Source of the DNA: Actinomadura rayongensis
Lineage (GTDB): Bacteria; Actinomycetota; Actinomycetes; Streptosporangiales; Streptosporangiaceae
DNA length: 64,000 nt
Direction of reading: 5' to 3'
Assembly: GCF_009831215.1 (NCBI RefSeq)
Contig: NZ_WUTW01000005.1
Location: forward strand, 1-64,000
Position 1 is the first letter of the stretch; each line of letters begins with the position of its first letter. The notes below the pieces were generated by a model. That model saw only the letters and a program-made list of their open reading frames with translations, was not told the DNA's origin and searched no databases. Of the stretch, positions 32,546 to 40,715 are shown in pieces. The position numbers and the translations under genes are program-made.

Positions 32546-33349
32546 ATGACGGCACCCATCCTGGTCACCGGCGGCACCGGCACGCTCGGGCGGCGCGTCG
32601 TCCCGCTGCTGCGGGCGGCCGGACGCGACGTGCGCGTGCTCAGCCGCCGCGACCGCGCACCCGAGCCCGGTGTGACGTACGTCACCGGCGATCTGCGGGC
32701 GGACGAGGGCGTCGAGCGGGCGGTGGACGGCGTACGGACGATCCTGCACCTGGCGGGCGGGCCGAAGGGCGACGACGAGGCCGCGCGTCATCTCGTCCGC
32801 GCCGCCGCCCGCGCCGACGTCCGACACATCGTGCACATCTCGGTCATCGGCGCGGACGCGGTCCCGCTCGGCTTCCTCCGCGCGAAGCTGGCCGCCGAGC
32901 AGGCGATCGCCGGTTCGGGCGTGCCGTTCACGGTGCTGCGCGCGGCGCAGTTCCACGAGTTCGTCCTCGGACTGGCCGAGAAGCTGGCCGCGCTGCCGGT
33001 CGTGCCGGTGCCGGGGATGCGCGTCCAGCCCGTCGACGCGCGGGACGTCGCCGGCCGGCTGGTCGACCTGGCGCTCGCGGAACCGGCCGGGCGCGTGCCG
33101 GACCTCGCCGGGCCGCGCGAGTACGAACTGAAGGACGTCGTCCGGTCGTACCTGGCGGCCCGGGGGCGGCGCCGCCCGCTGGTGGGGGTTCGCATTCCGG
33201 GCAAGGCGGGCCGTTCGTACCGCGCGGGCGCGAACCTGACGCTCGACGGCACGCGCGGAACCCGCACCTGGGAGGACTTCCTGGCCGAGCGGACGTCAGC
33301 CGGCGAGGGCGTCCAGCCGCGCGAGCTCGTCCGGCGGCAGGGCGAGTGA
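32546..33349 (+). CDS. NAD(P)H-binding NmrA-type reductase
   Basis: The 267-residue atypical short-chain dehydrogenase has a Rossmann start ILVTGGTGTLGRRVVPLLRA, HISVIGAD in place of the YxxxK motif, and PFTVLRAAQFHEFVLGL. This matches the NmrA/YesF group of NAD(P)-binding regulators and quinone-type reductases. GGAGAGGAGC precedes the ATG. Divergent from the ECF41-type sigma factor, it is its most likely target. Its last 54 bases overlap the convergent aldo/keto reductase gene. Confidence 0.92.
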   Translation: MTAPILVTGGTGTLGRRVVPLLRAAGRDVRVLSRRDRAPEPGVTYVTGDLRADEGVERAVDGVRTILHLAGGPKGDDEAARHLVRAAARADVRHIVHISVIGADAVPLGFLRAKLAAEQAIAGSGVPFTVLRAAQFHEFVLGLAEKLAALPVVPVPGMRVQPVDARDVAGRLVDLALAEPAGRVPDLAGPREYELKDVVRSYLAARGRRRPLVGVRIPGKAGRSYRAGANLTLDGTRGTRTWEDFLAERTSAGEGVQPRELVRRQGE

Positions 33350-34162
33350 CGCGCCGGCGACGTTCTCGCGCAGATGCGCGATGGACGAGGTGCCCGGAAT
33401 GAGCAGGATGTTCGGTGCGCGGTGGAGCAGCCAGGCCAGCGCCACCGCCATCGGCGTCGCGTCCAGGCGGCGGGCGACGGCGGACAGCTCGTCCGACTGG
33501 AGCGGCGAGAAGCCGCCGAGCGGAAAGAACGGCACATAGGCGACGCCCTGGGCGGCCAGGGCGTCGATGAGGTCGTCGTCGTGCCGGTGCACGAGGTTGT
33601 AGAAGTTCTGGACGCATACGACCGGCGCGATCGTCTGCGCCTCGGCGACCTGCTCCGGCAGGACGTTGCTCACGCCGAGATGCCGGATCAGCCCCTTGTC
33701 CTGCAACGACGCGAGGACGGAGAACGGCTCGGCGATCGACCCGGGCACGGGCTCGTCCACACCTCCGACGCGCAGGTTGACGATGTCGAGCGCGTCCAGC
33801 CCGAGACGGTCCAGGTTGTCGTGGACGGCCTGGACGAGCTGCTCGGGCGCCAGCGCCTGCGGCCAGTTGCCCGCCTCGTCCCGCAGCGCCCCGACCTTCG
33901 TGACGATGTGCAGATCGTCCGGATACGGGTGCAACGCCTCCTTGATGATCTCGTTGGTGACGTGCGGCCCGTAGAAGTCGGCGGTGTCGATGTGCGTGAC
34001 GCCGAGCGCGACGGCCTCGCGCAGCACCGCGACCGCCGCGTCCCGGTCGGCGGGCGGGCCGAAAACGTGCGGCCCGGCCAATTGCATCGCGCCGTACCCC
34101 ATTCGGGTGACCGTGAGGTCATCGGCGAGCATGAACGTCCCGCCGGGAAGTGCGGTGGCCAT
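33296..34162 (-). CDS. Aldo/keto reductase
   Basis: The 288-residue TIM-barrel NADPH oxidoreductase contains HIDTADFYGPHVTNEII with the catalytic Asp/Tyr, HIVTKVGAL with the Lys, and the NADPH-binding C-terminus LIPGTSSIAHLRENV. The ATG at 34162 follows GAAAGG. It is divergent from the XRE regulator across 135 bases, a typical regulator-target pair. The substrate cannot be inferred. Confidence 0.94.
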   Translation of the reverse strand: MATALPGGTFMLADDLTVTRMGYGAMQLAGPHVFGPPADRDAAVAVLREAVALGVTHIDTADFYGPHVTNEIIKEALHPYPDDLHIVTKVGALRDEAGNWPQALAPEQLVQAVHDNLDRLGLDALDIVNLRVGGVDEPVPGSIAEPFSVLASLQDKGLIRHLGVSNVLPEQVAEAQTIAPVVCVQNFYNLVHRHDDDLIDALAAQGVAYVPFFPLGGFSPLQSDELSAVARRLDATPMAVALAWLLHRAPNILLIPGTSSIAHLRENVAGASLALPPDELARLDALAG

Positions 34163-34297
34163 GGGGAAACCTTTCGCTGCGTGCATCGGAAACACCCCCT
34201 ACACTCCGCCGCACGGCGCGAAACAGACAGCGTCCCCGTCATCCTGGGAGTGGCGGGGACAGGCAGGACGCCGTGGCGCGCGGTTATCGTGGAAACC

Positions 34298-35116
34298 GTG
34301 CACGAGACCAATCTGCTCGGCGACTATCTGCGGGCGCGGCGCGAACGCGTCCGACCCGAGAGCGTCGGGCTCCCCGCCCACGGGACGCGCCGTGTCGCCG
34401 GGCTGCGCCGCGAGGAGGTCGCGCTGCTCGCCGGGATCAGCGCGGACTACTACCTGCGGCTCGAACAGGGCCGGGACCGCAACCCGTCGGTGCAGGTGCT
34501 CGAAGCGCTCGCCCGCGTCCTCCTCCTCGACCCGGCCGCGACCGACCATCTGCTGACGCTGGCCGCGCCGCGCGCCGCCCGGCGCCGTCCGCGCCGCGAA
34601 ACGGTTCCGGCGAGCGTGCGGCAGTTGCTGGACGCCCTCGGGCTGCCCGCCTTCGTCGAGGGACGGTATTTCGACGTCCTCGCGTCCAATTCCCTCGCCC
34701 GGGCGCTGTCCCCGAGTTTCCGGGAGGGCGAGAACCGGCTGCGGTCGCTTTTCCTCGACCCCGCGGAACGGGCGATGTATCCCGCGTGGGACGAGGCGTC
34801 CGCCGGAATCGTCGCCGCTTTCCGCGAATCGGTCGGGCGGGACGCCGACGACCCCCGCTTCGTCCAGCTGGTCGGAGAACTGTCACTCGGCAGTGAGCGG
34901 TTCCGCACGCTCTGGGCACGGCACGACGTCAAGCGCCGCGAAGGGTCGGCGCTCGTCCTGCGCCACCCGCAGGTCGGCGAGCTGGCCCTGCACCGCGAGA
35001 AGCTCGCGGTCGGCGGGACGGACGGGCAGCTCCTCGCGATCTATCACGCCCGCGCGGGGACGGACAGCGCCGACAAGCTCGCGCTGCTCGGCTCGCTGGC
35101 CGCCCCCGGACGGTGA
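34298..35116 (+). CDS. XRE-family regulator with MmyB-like ligand domain
   Basis: The 272-residue protein has an N-terminal helix-turn-helix (RRVAGLRREEVALLAGISAD, then YYLRLEQGRDRNPS). It is followed by an MmyB-like PAS-related domain (about 95-270) with LDALGLPAFVEGRYFDVLAS. Such regulators in actinomycetes sit beside and control oxidoreductase genes. The GTG at 34298 (VHETNLLGDYLRAR) gives the family start; a GTG nine bases upstream is an alternative. It ends three bases from the convergent arsR stop. Confidence 0.92.
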   Translation: MHETNLLGDYLRARRERVRPESVGLPAHGTRRVAGLRREEVALLAGISADYYLRLEQGRDRNPSVQVLEALARVLLLDPAATDHLLTLAAPRAARRRPRRETVPASVRQLLDALGLPAFVEGRYFDVLASNSLARALSPSFREGENRLRSLFLDPAERAMYPAWDEASAGIVAAFRESVGRDADDPRFVQLVGELSLGSERFRTLWARHDVKRREGSALVLRHPQVGELALHREKLAVGGTDGQLLAIYHARAGTDSADKLALLGSLAAPGR

Positions 35117-35119
35117 ACC

Positions 35120-35455
35120 TCAGGACCCGCGGTCGAGGTGGTCCTTGAGCGCGTCGAGCGGGCCGTCCCAGTCGCGGGCCAGCGCGGCGAGGAACTGCTG
35201 CGCGACGCGCATCGGGGCCGAGTCCAGCCGGTAGCGGACGCGGCGCCGCTCCCCCGGCTCGGCCGTCACCAGCCCGGCCTCGGCCAGCAGCGCCAGGTGT
35301 TTGGCGACGGCCTGCCGCGTGATCGGCAGCCGGACCGCGAGGTCGGTGGCCGTGGCCGGGCCCGCGGCGGCGAGCGCGGCGAGGATCGCGCGCCGGGTCG
35401 GGTCGGCCAGGGCCGCGAAGACCCGCTCGGCGGTCGCCTCGGCGTCAGGCGGCAT
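35120..35455 (-). CDS. ArsR-family repressor
   Basis: The 111-residue winged-helix repressor: VFAALADPTRRAILAALAAA, then LPITRQAVAKHLALLAEAGL. There are no Cys metal ligands, so it is not a metal sensor. It overlaps the upstream SRPBCC gene by 11 bases and so forms an operon with it. Pairing of ArsR with an AHSA1/SRPBCC protein is a known arrangement. It is the likely ligand of the twin inverted repeats in the operon promoter. Confidence 0.93.
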   Translation of the reverse strand: MPPDAEATAERVFAALADPTRRAILAALAAAGPATATDLAVRLPITRQAVAKHLALLAEAGLVTAEPGERRRVRYRLDSAPMRVAQQFLAALARDWDGPLDALKDHLDRGS

Positions 35456-35876
35456 TCAGGTAGTCGGCCAGCTCGCCGAGTTCGCTCTTCCAGCCCTGGA
35501 CGTTGCCCTCGTAGGTCGTGCGGTGGGCGTCGTCGGGGAGCTGCGCGAAGCCGGTCTCCACGACCGTCAGCCGCGTGCCCGCGCCGGACGGTTCGAGCGT
35601 GAACTCGACGTAGGTGCGGCGCGGGTCGTCCTCGGGCAGGCCGTAGATCCCCCAGGTGTAGGCGAACACCTTCGGTTCCTCGACGCGCTCGATGCGCAGG
35701 GACGCGGTGTGCCCGGCGTCCCAGCGCAGCCGCGCCGCCCCGCCGGGACGCAGGTCGATCGTCGCCTCGTTGCCGAACCACGTCCCCAGTCCCTCGGCGG
35801 TGGTCAGCGCGGTCCAGACCGTGGCCGGGGGCTGGGCGAGGTCGATCGTCCGCTCGATGCGGTCGGGAAAGCCCAT
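35445..35876 (-). CDS. SRPBCC (AHSA1-like) protein
   Basis: The 143-residue helix-grip protein: IERTIDLAQPPATVWTALTT, TWFGNEATIDLRPGG, and the closing helix GWKSELGELADYLNAA. These START-like domains bind hydrophobic ligands; the ligand is unknown. AAGGAGG lies five bases before the ATG. It is first gene of the operon with the ArsR repressor. Confidence 0.92.
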   Translation of the reverse strand: MGFPDRIERTIDLAQPPATVWTALTTAEGLGTWFGNEATIDLRPGGAARLRWDAGHTASLRIERVEEPKVFAYTWGIYGLPEDDPRRTYVEFTLEPSGAGTRLTVVETGFAQLPDDAHRTTYEGNVQGWKSELGELADYLNAA

Positions 35877-35892
35877 GGCGTCCTCCTTAGTA

Positions 35893-35938
35893 GCAACCGT
35901 TGGGTTGCGACTTTATGGCAACCGTTTGGTTGCGTCAA
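35893..35938 (-). promoter_or_regulatory. Promoter with two ArsR operator palindromes
   Basis: On the minus strand TTGACG (35933-35938) and TAAAGT (35910-35915) are 17 bases apart, a good promoter. Two perfect palindromes GCAACC-N4-GGTTGC lie at 35918-35933, between -35 and -10, and at 35893-35908, covering the start site. Their centres are 25 bases apart. The -35 overlaps the stop codon of the upstream quinone-oxidoreductase-like gene. Confidence 0.85.
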
Positions 35939-36873
35939 GGCACCAGGACGATCCGCCGGCCCGCCTCGACCGGCGCGCTCCACGCCTGTTCGACCCGGTC
36001 GAGCGGCATCGGGAGCGCTTCCATCGCCAGGTCGGGGATCACCTCGGCGAGGGACGGCAGCTCCGCGACGATGCCCGCCGTCGACACCGAGCCCTGGCCG
36101 CTGCCGAGCAGCGTCAGGTTCGCGACGCGCAGCAGGGCGGACGGCAGCGTGATCTCCGCGCCCGCCACCGAGCCGATCTGGATCCAGGACAGCGGCTTGG
36201 AACGGTCCTTGCGGGCGCGCAGCAGCGCGGGCATGGCCTGCTCGGTCGGCGGGCCCCAGACGTAGTCGAGCACGACGTCCACGTCGGCGGCCGTCTCCGC
36301 GAGGCGCGCGGTGTCGTCCAGCCGGACGGTCGCGTCGGCGCCGAGGGCGCGCAGCGGGGCGAGGCGGCGCTCGTCCCGGCCCGCGCCGACGACGCGCGCC
36401 GCGCCGAGCCGCCGGGCGATCTGGACGGCCAGCCGGCCCGCGCCGCCCGTCGCGCCGAGCACCAGCACCGACCCGCCCGGCCGGAACCCGATGCGGCTGC
36501 GGAGCGCGATCCAGGACGACATCGCGGGGTTCATCGCGGCGGCCACGGCGACCGGGTCCGCGTCCGGCGGCAGGACGACGGCGCGCCGCCGGTCCGCGAC
36601 GGCCCGCTCCGCCATCGTGCCGGGCTCGCCGTCCAGCGCGACGAAGTACAGCAGCTCGCCGCCGGGGGCGCGGCCGACCGCGTCGACGCCCGGGACCAGC
36701 GGCAGGACGCCGTCGGACGTGTAGTGGCTGCCGTCCGCGCCCGACCGCACGCGCGGGTGCAGCCCGGCGGCGAGGACGTCGACCAGAACCTCGTCCGCGC
36801 CGTCGGCGACGGGCTCCGGAACCGTGCCATAACGGGGCGGACTGCCGAACGCGTGGACGATCGCTGCGTGCAT
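35935..36873 (-). CDS. Quinone oxidoreductase-like MDR protein (zinc-independent)
   Basis: The 312-residue medium-chain dehydrogenase has an N-terminal GroES-like fold and a Rossmann domain (GGSVLVLGATGGAGRLAVQI). It lacks the Cys/His zinc ligands of alcohol dehydrogenases, as in QOR-type reductases. The start at 36873 gives MHAAIVHAFGSPPRYG. It is divergent from a MarR gene with a repeat-containing gap of 88 bases, so MarR control is likely. Confidence 0.9.
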   Translation of the reverse strand: MHAAIVHAFGSPPRYGTVPEPVADGADEVLVDVLAAGLHPRVRSGADGSHYTSDGVLPLVPGVDAVGRAPGGELLYFVALDGEPGTMAERAVADRRRAVVLPPDADPVAVAAAMNPAMSSWIALRSRIGFRPGGSVLVLGATGGAGRLAVQIARRLGAARVVGAGRDERRLAPLRALGADATVRLDDTARLAETAADVDVVLDYVWGPPTEQAMPALLRARKDRSKPLSWIQIGSVAGAEITLPSALLRVANLTLLGSGQGSVSTAGIVAELPSLAEVIPDLAMEALPMPLDRVEQAWSAPVEAGRRIVLVP

Positions 36874-36890
36874 GGACGAGCCCCCATCTG

Positions 36891-36938
36891 GTTTGTGTCA
36901 CGTACTACTTGGCGGTGAAAGTAGTTTGTGTCGCGTAC
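36891..36938. promoter_or_regulatory. MarR operator region with direct and inverted repeats
   Basis: GTTTGTGTCACGTAC (36891-36905) recurs as GTTTGTGTCGCGTAC (36924-36938), 33 bases or three helical turns apart. Between them ACTACTT (36904-36910) and AAGTAGT (36919-36925) form a perfect 7-bp inverted repeat. The block lies between the divergent MDR and MarR genes. Confidence 0.7.
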
Positions 36939-36961
36939 CAGTGTCAAGTAGCCTGGCGCGC

Positions 36962-37390
36962 ATGATCGTCGACGACGGGCCGCTCACCACGACGGACGCG
37001 CTGGTGCGGCTCTCCTTCCGCGTCCAGCGCGTCCTGGCCGAGGCCGCCGCCGAGCACGACCTGTCGGTGATCCAGCTCCGGCTGCTCGGGATCCTGCGCG
37101 ACCGGACGCCCGGAATGGTCGAACTCGGCCGCCACCTCGGCCTCGACAAGTCCTCCATGACCGGCCTGGTGAGCCGTGCCGAGAAGCGGGGCCTGGTCGA
37201 ACGGTCGCCGTCCCCGGACGACGGCCGCGCCGTCCGCGTCGCGCTGACCCCGCGCGGCCGTGAACTGACCGCGCACTGCACCGCCGAGGTGGACCGCCGC
37301 ATCGCCGCACTGACCGACCACCTCACAGCCGCACAACGCACCCGCCTCACCGCGCTGGCGACAACACTCGTCCAAGCCCCCACCGACTGA
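36962..37390 (+). CDS. MarR-family regulator
   Basis: The 142-residue winged-helix protein: VELGRHLGLDKSSMTGLVSR, then the wing RSPSPDDGRAVRVALTPRG. ATG at 36962. It is divergent from the MDR oxidoreductase and probably represses both genes through the repeats in the gap. Confidence 0.92.
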   Translation: MIVDDGPLTTTDALVRLSFRVQRVLAEAAAEHDLSVIQLRLLGILRDRTPGMVELGRHLGLDKSSMTGLVSRAEKRGLVERSPSPDDGRAVRVALTPRGRELTAHCTAEVDRRIAALTDHLTAAQRTRLTALATTLVQAPTD

Positions 37391-37785
37391 CCCCCGCGCG
37401 AGCCGCCCCGAACCACCACCGCGCCCAAAACCCGCCGACGACGCTCCACGACCGCAACCGCCAGGACGGCCGGCGCGAACGCGAAGTCGGTCGCTACGCG
37501 ATCCGCTCGTCGGGCACCGCGAGCCACTCTTGGACGCCGCACGCGTTCGAGGCACCTGGCGACACGCCGACCGCGCGATCCGCATTCCGGACACCGCGCA
37601 CGTTCGCGACACCCGGTGACGCTGCCAACCGCCCCGGGCCCCCTTTCGACGTGACCGCGCGGGGTCCGAGACGCCGCCGACCGCGCCGGTCGTTCGCCGG
37701 ACGCGGTCGTACGGCGCGTCCGCGGCGCTTGCGGGCGCCGCGGACGTGCCGTCGTCGGGGTGCGGTGTCGTGGTCGCGCTGATGG
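37391..37785. other. Gene-free stretch with one diverged direct repeat
   Basis: I see no gene here. Two copies of an approximately 46-bp segment, starting GACGCCGCACGCGTTCG (37533) and GACACCGCGCACGTTCG (37590), lie 57 bases apart and are about 80% alike by eye. No terminator with a clear hairpin stands out. Confidence 0.4.
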
Positions 37786-39234
37786 TCAGGCGTGGGTGGG
37801 CTGTTCTTCCGGGACGGTCTGCGCGGGCTCGTGGCGGGTGTTGGCCGTGCGCAGCGCGATGACGGCGGCGACGACGAGCACCCCGGCCGCGCACAGCAGC
37901 GCGCGGTGGAAGCCGGACGTCAGCGCCACGGGCGCGGACGCGTGCGCCGCCATCAGGTCGTTCGTCCGGGAGACCGCGACGGCCGTGAAGACCGCCAGCC
38001 CGAGCGCGCCGCCGAGCTGCTGCGACGCGTTGAGCAGCGCCGCCGCCGCGCCCGCCCGCTCGGCCGGGACGCCCGCGTTCGCGGCCGTCGTCACCGCGAC
38101 GAACACCATGCCGAGCCCGATCGCCATCACGACGAGGCCGGGGAGCAGGTCCACGGCGTACGAGCCGTCCACCGGGACGCGGGACAGCAGTCCCACGCCG
38201 ACCGCCGCGAGCAGCGCGCCCGCGACGATCACCGGACGGGCGCCGATCCGCGTCACCAGCCGCGGCGTGGCCCCCGCCGCGACGCCGACGCCGACCGTGA
38301 CGGGCAGGTACGCGAGGCCCGTCCGGATCGGCGAGTAGCCGAGGATGTTCTGCATGTAGAGGGTCAGGAAGAAGAACACCGCGAGGAACCCGGCCAGGCC
38401 GATGAGCTGGGTGACGTTCGCGGCGACGAGCCCCCGGATCCGCAGCAGGGACAGCGGCAGGAGGGCGTGCGCGCCGCGTCCCTCGACGAGGACGAACGCG
38501 GCCAGCACGAGCAGCGCGCCGGCGAGGCCCGCGACCGTCCGGACGCTGCCCCAGCCGACGTCGGGCGCCTTGACCAGCGTGAACACGAGCAGGAGCATCC
38601 CGGCCGTGGACAGCAGCGCGCCCGGCAGGTCGAAGGTGAGCAGGCGGGCGCGGCGGCCGTCCGGCGCGACCAGCCGGACCGTGCCGAACAGGACGACGGC
38701 GGCGGCGGGCAGGTTGACGAACATGACCCAGCGCCAGCCGGGCCCTTCCGTGAGCAGCCCGCCGAACAGCACGCCTGCGGCCGAGCCGAGGCCCGCCATG
38801 GCGCCCCAGGCGCCGAGGGCGCGGGCGCGGTCGGTGCCGTGGCGGAACGTCGTCGTGAGGATCGACAGGGCGGCCGGGAGCATCAGCGCGGCCCCGACGC
38901 CCTGGCCGAGCCGCGCGGCGACGAGGACGCCGGCCGTGGGCGCGAGCCCGCCGGCGAGGGACGCGAGGGCGAACAGCGCCGTGCCGAGCAGCAGGACCGG
39001 ACGGCGGCCGAGCAGGTCGGCGGCGCGCCCGCCGAGCAGCATCAGCCCGCCGTAGGTGAGCAGGTAGCCGCTCGGCACCCACTGGAGCGCGGGGACGGAG
39101 AACCCGAGGTCCTCGCGCATCTCCGGGAGCGCCACGTTGACGATCGACGCGTCCACGAAGTCCAGGAACGCGACGAGGCAGAGGAGAGCGAGCAGGAGTC
39201 GTCCGCGCGGCGTCGCCAGGGCGGAGTTCGGCAT
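37786..39234 (-). CDS. MFS drug exporter, DHA2 (EmrB/QacA) type
   Basis: A 482-residue proton-driven transporter with 14 predicted helices. FLDFVDASIVNVALPEM is the DHA2 motif D1, GRRPVLLLGTALFALAS is motif A, and LGQGVGAALMLPAALSIL is motif B. It is divergent from a TetR gene across 64 bases carrying matched operator half-sites, the classical regulated efflux pair. The exported compound is unknown. Confidence 0.94.
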   Translation of the reverse strand: MPNSALATPRGRLLLALLCLVAFLDFVDASIVNVALPEMREDLGFSVPALQWVPSGYLLTYGGLMLLGGRAADLLGRRPVLLLGTALFALASLAGGLAPTAGVLVAARLGQGVGAALMLPAALSILTTTFRHGTDRARALGAWGAMAGLGSAAGVLFGGLLTEGPGWRWVMFVNLPAAAVVLFGTVRLVAPDGRRARLLTFDLPGALLSTAGMLLLVFTLVKAPDVGWGSVRTVAGLAGALLVLAAFVLVEGRGAHALLPLSLLRIRGLVAANVTQLIGLAGFLAVFFFLTLYMQNILGYSPIRTGLAYLPVTVGVGVAAGATPRLVTRIGARPVIVAGALLAAVGVGLLSRVPVDGSYAVDLLPGLVVMAIGLGMVFVAVTTAANAGVPAERAGAAAALLNASQQLGGALGLAVFTAVAVSRTNDLMAAHASAPVALTSGFHRALLCAAGVLVVAAVIALRTANTRHEPAQTVPEEQPTHA

Positions 39235-39249
39235 GGGCGGTCCCTAGTT

Positions 39250-39306
39250 AGTTGGCTGACTTAAAACCGACCGTAGCACATGAGCTAGACTCAGTCAGGT
39301 GACTGA
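39250..39306. promoter_or_regulatory. Paired TetR operators between exporter and regulator
   Basis: AGTCAGGTGACT (39293-39304), inside the palindrome TCAGTCA-GG-TGACTGA (39291-39306), spans the GTG start of the TetR gene. A related AGTCAGCCAACT occurs on the minus strand at 39250-39261, just before the exporter start. TAGACT (39286-39291) could be the -10 of a leaderless TetR transcript. Confidence 0.65.
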
Positions 39307-39892
39307 CTCAACTTCCGTCCGGACGCGGGCGGCCGGGAAGCGGCAGCGGCTGATGGCCGCAGCGGCCCGGGTGCTGCACCAGCAGGGCGTCGAGCGGACG
39401 ACGATCGCGGACATCGCGCAGGCCGCCGACGTCCCGGCCGGGAACGTGTACTACTACTTCAAGACCAAGGACGCGCTCGTCCTGGCGGCCCTGACCGAGC
39501 ACGCGCGCGGCTTCACCGAGCTGACGGCCGAACTCGAACGCCTGGACGACCCGCTCGAACGCCTCAAGGTGCTCGTCTGCACCTGGATCGGCCAGCGCGA
39601 CATCGCGGCCCGCTTCGGCTGCCCCGCCGGAACGCTCGCGATGGAACTCGACAAGCGCGAGGAGGGCGGCCTCGACATCGAGGCGGGCAAGCTCATCCGC
39701 CAGGCACTGGACTGGACGGAACAACAGTTCCGCGCGCTCGGCCGCGCCGACGCCGCCGACCTGGCCCTCACCCTCATCAGCAGCTACCAGGGCATGTCGG
39801 TGATGTCCAACGCACTGCGCGACCCGGACGTCATGACACGCGAGGGCGCCCGCCTCAACCGCTGGCTCGACTCCCTCAAGCCCAAGAAATAG
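39299..39892 (+). CDS. TetR-family repressor
   Basis: The 197-residue regulator has an HTH (TTIADIAQAADVPAGNVYYY) and a TetR_C_11-like C-terminal domain with FGCPAGTLAMELDK, as in repressors of quinone or aldehyde efflux and reductases. The GTG at 39299 overlaps its own operator palindrome, so bound repressor would cover both the transcription and translation start. No ribosome binding site precedes it, consistent with leaderless mRNA. Confidence 0.93.
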   Translation: MTDSTSVRTRAAGKRQRLMAAAARVLHQQGVERTTIADIAQAADVPAGNVYYYFKTKDALVLAALTEHARGFTELTAELERLDDPLERLKVLVCTWIGQRDIAARFGCPAGTLAMELDKREEGGLDIEAGKLIRQALDWTEQQFRALGRADAADLALTLISSYQGMSVMSNALRDPDVMTREGARLNRWLDSLKPKK

Positions 39893-40297
39893 CCCCGCAA
39901 GCCCGCAAGCCCGTCAGGGCGCCAGCCTGTTCGGGCGCGAGCCCATCAGGGCGTGAGGCTTGTACGCGGTTACGCGGTCACACCGCCCGGACCGCCGGGA
40001 CGTCGGCACGCGTCAGAGTCGTACGCCGTCAGGCCGCCGCGCCGCCCGGGACGTCGGACCGTCGGCATATCGGGACGCCGCACCGCCGGGACGCAGGCAC
40101 GCCGGGACGTCAGGACGTCGGGACGTCGGGACGTCGGGACGTCGGGACGTCGGGACGTCGGGACGTCGGGACGTCGGGACGTCGGGACGTCGGGACGTCG
40201 GGACGTCGGGACGTCGGGACGTCGGGACGTGAGCATGGCGGGCCGCAAGGCAGCCGGGGCGCAAGCCGGTCGGGGCGTCAGGGGTGAGGCCTGGTCG
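39893..40297. repeat. Octamer repeat island, 14 perfect GGACGTCG units
   Basis: From 40113 to 40224 the octamer GGACGTCG is repeated 14 times without error, with a partial copy to 40230. Each unit contains the palindrome GACGTC. Degenerate eight-base words of the same type (gggacgtc, ggcacgcg, gtcggcat, gccgggac) extend left to about 39900 and right to about 40280. All frames through it are simple GTSGRRDV-like or VPTSRRPD-like peptides and are not convincing genes. Confidence 0.88.
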
Positions 40298-40537
40298 TCA
40301 GGCGGGGACGTGTTCGGTGACGTGCGCCGGGCGGCGGCGGTCGCAGCTTCGCGGCGTGTTGTGCGGGCGGGGTGGTCGGTGGTGCGTGTGGGCGCCAGTG
40401 CGCTGTCGGGACGGGCGCCGGGGGGCGGGTTCGGGGGCGCGCGGCGGGTCGTTCGGTACGAAGACCGATTCCAAACGCTGCATGAGCATCAGCCCGGCGA
40501 GCGCCACGGCGGGAAGAACGAACGCGGCGGCGAGGAT
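40298..40537 (-). CDS. Small membrane protein, uncertain start (ATC or GTG)
   Basis: The frame reads LAAAFVLPAVALAGLMLMQR, then LESVFVPNDPP and a basic Pro-rich tail (up to 79 residues). It has one clear membrane helix. The first canonical start is GTG at 40507, which would cut the helix and has no ribosome binding site. A perfect GGAGGTGA (40544-40551) lies six bases before an in-frame ATC at 40537, and a TGA closes the frame just upstream. It may use a rare ATC start, or the assembly may have an indel. It is divergent from the DUF3618 gene. Confidence 0.4.
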   Translation of the reverse strand: MLAAAFVLPAVALAGLMLMQRLESVFVPNDPPRAPEPAPRRPSRQRTGAHTHHRPPRPHNTPRSCDRRRPAHVTEHVPA

Positions 40538-40715
40538 CGGACGTCACCTCCATCCTGACGTGGGCGAGATCGTTGTGCGCTGGCGAGCCCTGTACCTCGT
40601 TCAGGTAAGGGAAAACCTCCCGACCCATCCTGTTTAAAACGCTGACCCTGGGCACCCTCGCCCCCGGCGGGCGAGCACGGCGCTCGCCGCACAGCGGAAA
40701 CGGAAGGGCGGAGCG

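Noticed and set aside
40113..40230. Octamer array as a CRISPR
   Set aside because: The units are only 8 bp and contiguous, with no spacers and no cas genes.
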